A stretch of 64,000 nucleotides of DNA from Bog-756 sp963829235 (GTDB lineage Bacteria > Actinomycetota > Acidimicrobiia > Acidimicrobiales > RAAP-2). Numbering within the stretch: the first letter of the stretch is position 1; each line of letters starts with the position of its first letter. Shown one piece after another: positions 62,143 to 64,000 of the stretch. Made by a program: the position numbers and the translations under genes. The notes under the pieces were generated by a model that was not told the origin of the DNA, did not search any database, and was given only the letters and a program-made list of their open reading frames with translations. The stretch lies in the NCBI GenBank assembly GCA_963829235.1, contig CAWHIF010000003.1:186001-250000 (forward strand), in the 5' to 3' direction.

Positions 62143-63343
62143 ATGAGACATGTACCAACCTGGATCCGGACCGGCGCACCCTCTGCGACCGGCCGCCGGC
62201 ACCGACTCCTGGCCGCGGCCGCCGTCGCCGGTTGCCTGAGCGTCACCGTCGCCCTCGCGCTGCCCGTCGTCGCCGGGGCCATGCCGACCCCCGTGCCGCC
62301 TCCCTCCTTCCTCTCGCACTTCTCCACGGTCACCAACGTGGCGTCGACCGTCCCGGCCAATGGAGATGTGAATCCCTATGGCATCACCGTGGTCCCTCAG
62401 TCGGTGGGCAAACTGGTCTCGGGCGACACCCTGGTGAGCAACTTCGACAATTCCGCCAATCTGCAGGGAACCGGCACCACCATCGTGGAGGTCTCCCCAT
62501 GGGGTTCGGTGACCACCTTCGCCCAACTCAGTGGTCCGCTGCCGGGCGCCTGCCCCGGAGGTGTCGGGCTCACCACCGCACTCACCACACTCCCGGGCGG
62601 CTGGGTCGTGGTGGGGAGCCTGCCCACCACCGACGGGATGTCGGACACAGCCGAAACCGGCTGCCTGATCGTGCTCAACAGTCATGGAACGCCGGTCGAG
62701 ACCTGGTCGGGCGGTGGCATCAACGGACCCTGGGACCTGACCGCGGTGAGCGGGTTCGGTGGAGCCCAGATCTTCGTCTCCAACGTCCTGAACGGCACGG
62801 TGGCCAACAGTCCGGCCACGGTGGACCAGGGCACAGTGGTCCGGCTCAGCATCCGACTGAACCCGTGCCGGCCGCCGGCACTGGTCACCTCGACGGTGGT
62901 CGCCAACGGATTTGCCGAGCGCACCGACGCCGAACGAAACGCTGGTGGTCGGCCCGACCGGTCTGGCCCTCGGGAACCAGGGCCAGCTGTATGTCGCCGA
63001 CACCGTGAACAGCCGGATCGCCGTCGTTCCATCCGCGCTCTGGCGGTCGACGCCGGTGGGCGGTGGGGGCTTCACCCTCACCTCGGGTGGCGCGCTCAAC
63101 GGCCCGCTCGGGATGGTGCTGGCACCCAACGGTGACATTCTCAGCGCCAACGGAGGAGACGGCAACATCGTCGAGACCACTCCGTTCGGACACCAGGTCG
63201 CGTCAGTGCAGATCGACCCGGCCGGGGCCGGCGGGGACCTGTTCGGGATCACCATCGCTCCCTACGGCCGAGGCGTGCTGTTCGTCGATGACGGTGACAA
63301 CACGCTCAAGCTGTTCGGGCCGGGATTCTCACATCATCACTGA
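62143..63343 (+). pseudogene. Secreted NHL/SMP-30-like beta-propeller protein, one frameshift
   Basis: ATG 62143 opens with an Arg-rich signal peptide (LLAAAAVAGCLSVTVALALP). Propeller-like segments PYGITVVPQSVGKLVSGDTL, GPWDLTAVSGFGGAQIFVSN; near 62925 a one-base shift leads to ETLVVGPTGLALGNQGQLYV and GNIVETTPFGHQVASVQIDP, ending LFGPGFSHHH. ~400 aa if repaired. Similar proteins occur as secreted lectin-like or hydrolase-like propellers; function unknown. Divergent from the GH92 gene. Confidence 0.78.
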
Positions 63344-63358
63344 CCGCTGACAACCCCC

Positions 63359-63404
63359 CACCATGCAGGAGAGGCATTCTCCCGCTGTCCTCTCCTGCAT
63401 GGTG
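63359..63404 (+). terminator. Long hairpin after the NHL-like gene
   Basis: CACCATGCAGGAGAGG and CCTCTCCTGCATGGTG form a perfect 16-bp stem with a 14-nt loop, 16 bp after the stop at 63343. No U-tract, but position suggests termination. Confidence 0.75.
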
Positions 63405-63451
63405 CCGAGGGGTCTGCATGGTGCCGAGGGGTCTGCATGGTGCCGAGGGGC
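63395..63451. repeat. 19-bp tandem repeat, three copies
   Basis: CTGCATGGTGCCGAGGGGT x3 (last base varies). The first copy overlaps the right arm of the preceding hairpin, suggesting that arm was the seed. Confidence 0.95.
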
Positions 63452-63562
63452 TCCCGGGTGCAGCCCCGAGGGCCCCATGGCGTGAGCCGACCAACGGTCG
63501 CGGAGATGAGGACGCGTTAGTCTGAGCGACGGAGGGCACGTTCGTTCGGGACCGCAAGGGGG

Positions 63563-64000
63563 ATGCAGGTGAACGATCCGGCCACAGGCGCGTCCCGCCC
63601 GGTGCACACGACACCCCGCTCGTCCCCGGGGCCCTCGCCGCTGGGGCGCTCGTCTATCGGAGTGGTCGTCGCAGCCCTGTTCCTCATGGGCGCGGTCCTC
63701 GCGTCCTGTTCGGGCAACAGCCCCGGTCCGGCGGCACAGACCACCTCGCCTTCGAGCTCCCCCTCGACGCAGCCACCGGCGTCGACAGCGATCAGGGTGG
63801 GGGTGATCGCCACCCGGACCGGGATCGGTGCCGGTGACTTCGCCACCTTCATCCCCGGGATGCAGGCTTACTTCGACATGGTGGACAAACAGGGCGGCAT
63901 CGACGGCCGGAATCTCGTCCTGGCCGACAATCTCGATGACGGCGGTGACCCAGCCACCTTCTCCCAGCTGACCCACACCCTCATCGAACAAGACGGCGAC
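63563..64000 (+). CDS. ABC transporter substrate-binding lipoprotein (Peripla_BP_6 type), truncated by window end
   Basis: Open to the right edge (146 codons). N-terminal basic segment, TM-like stretch and lipobox AVLASC, a Pro/Ser/Thr spacer, then IRVGVIATRTGIGAGDFATF and QAYFDMVDKQGGIDGRNLVL, the opening of branched-chain amino-acid-type binding proteins. ATG 63563 is adjacent to AAGGGGG; GTG 63569 has better spacing and is equally possible. Ligand not predictable. Confidence 0.85.
   Translation, partial: MQVNDPATGASRPVHTTPRSSPGPSPLGRSSIGVVVAALFLMGAVLASCSGNSPGPAAQTTSPSSSPSTQPPASTAIRVGVIATRTGIGAGDFATFIPGMQAYFDMVDKQGGIDGRNLVLADNLDDGGDPATFSQLTHTLIEQDGD

Overview
The window reads as a chromosomal segment of a high-GC Gram-positive bacterium. 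GC-rich genes with many GTG starts, PstS and surface proteins with actinobacterial features, an MshC-like ligase and a secreted protein carrying repeats of the 'GYWLVASDGGVFSFGDA' type (familiar from Acidimicrobiia) point to Actinomycetota, most likely class Acidimicrobiia. That placement is an inference. No rRNA, tRNA, CRISPR array or intact insertion sequence was seen.

0-7.6 kb holds core genes. On the minus strand are a WecA/TagO-type sugar-phosphate transferase (cut by the left edge), glyA, rpiB and a flippase-like membrane protein. On the plus strand are greA, leuC and leuD. 8-15.5 kb is a regulator-rich accessory stretch: a methyltransferase/MerR pair, a secreted phosphoesterase with an RCC1-repeat lipoprotein, a MarR regulator with a 29-bp perfect palindrome, and an MFS exporter divergent from a LysR regulator.

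15.5-26.3 kb looks like a sulfane-sulfur (persulfide/H2S) island. It has two CsoR-family repressors that lack the copper-ligand histidine (CstR-like) and TACCCC/GGGGTA palindromes in front of the operons that contain them. It also has an MMPL transporter, DUF2892 fragments, a DsbA/FrnE-like protein, sulfide:quinone oxidoreductase, a DsrC/TusE carrier, a DsrE-family protein, an MshC-like cysteine ligase, a TauE/SafE permease and the wreck of a CoA-disulfide (persulfide) reductase. Many of these genes carry single-base frameshifts.

26.8-39.3 kb is a phosphate-uptake and cell-surface block on the minus strand: pstC-pstA-pstB-pstS under a PHO-box-like direct repeat, then a second PstS-like wall or membrane-anchored protein, a sortase-fold protein lacking the catalytic His and Cys, an IPT/TIG protein with a PstS-like domain, and a secreted three-repeat protein. 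39.4-41.6 kb has two lipoproteins and a small monooxygenase-fold protein.

41.6-49.9 kb is amino-acid biosynthesis: serA, an aspartate-type aminotransferase, serC (divergent), a cupin, and ilvBNC preceded by a textbook attenuator with a Leu/Ile/Val-rich leader peptide. 50.1-64 kb mixes a large surface protein with six 42-residue repeats, a PhyH dioxygenase, a haloalkane dehalogenase-like hydrolase, a DUF2237 protein, a ParA-like ATPase, an acyl-CoA gene group (thioesterase, VOC, OB-fold/Zn ribbon, thiolase), a GH92 mannosidase lipoprotein, an NHL-like secreted protein and the start of an ABC substrate-binding lipoprotein. Short tandem repeats sit at many gene boundaries, and single-base frameshifts occur in accessory genes while the core biosynthetic genes are intact.
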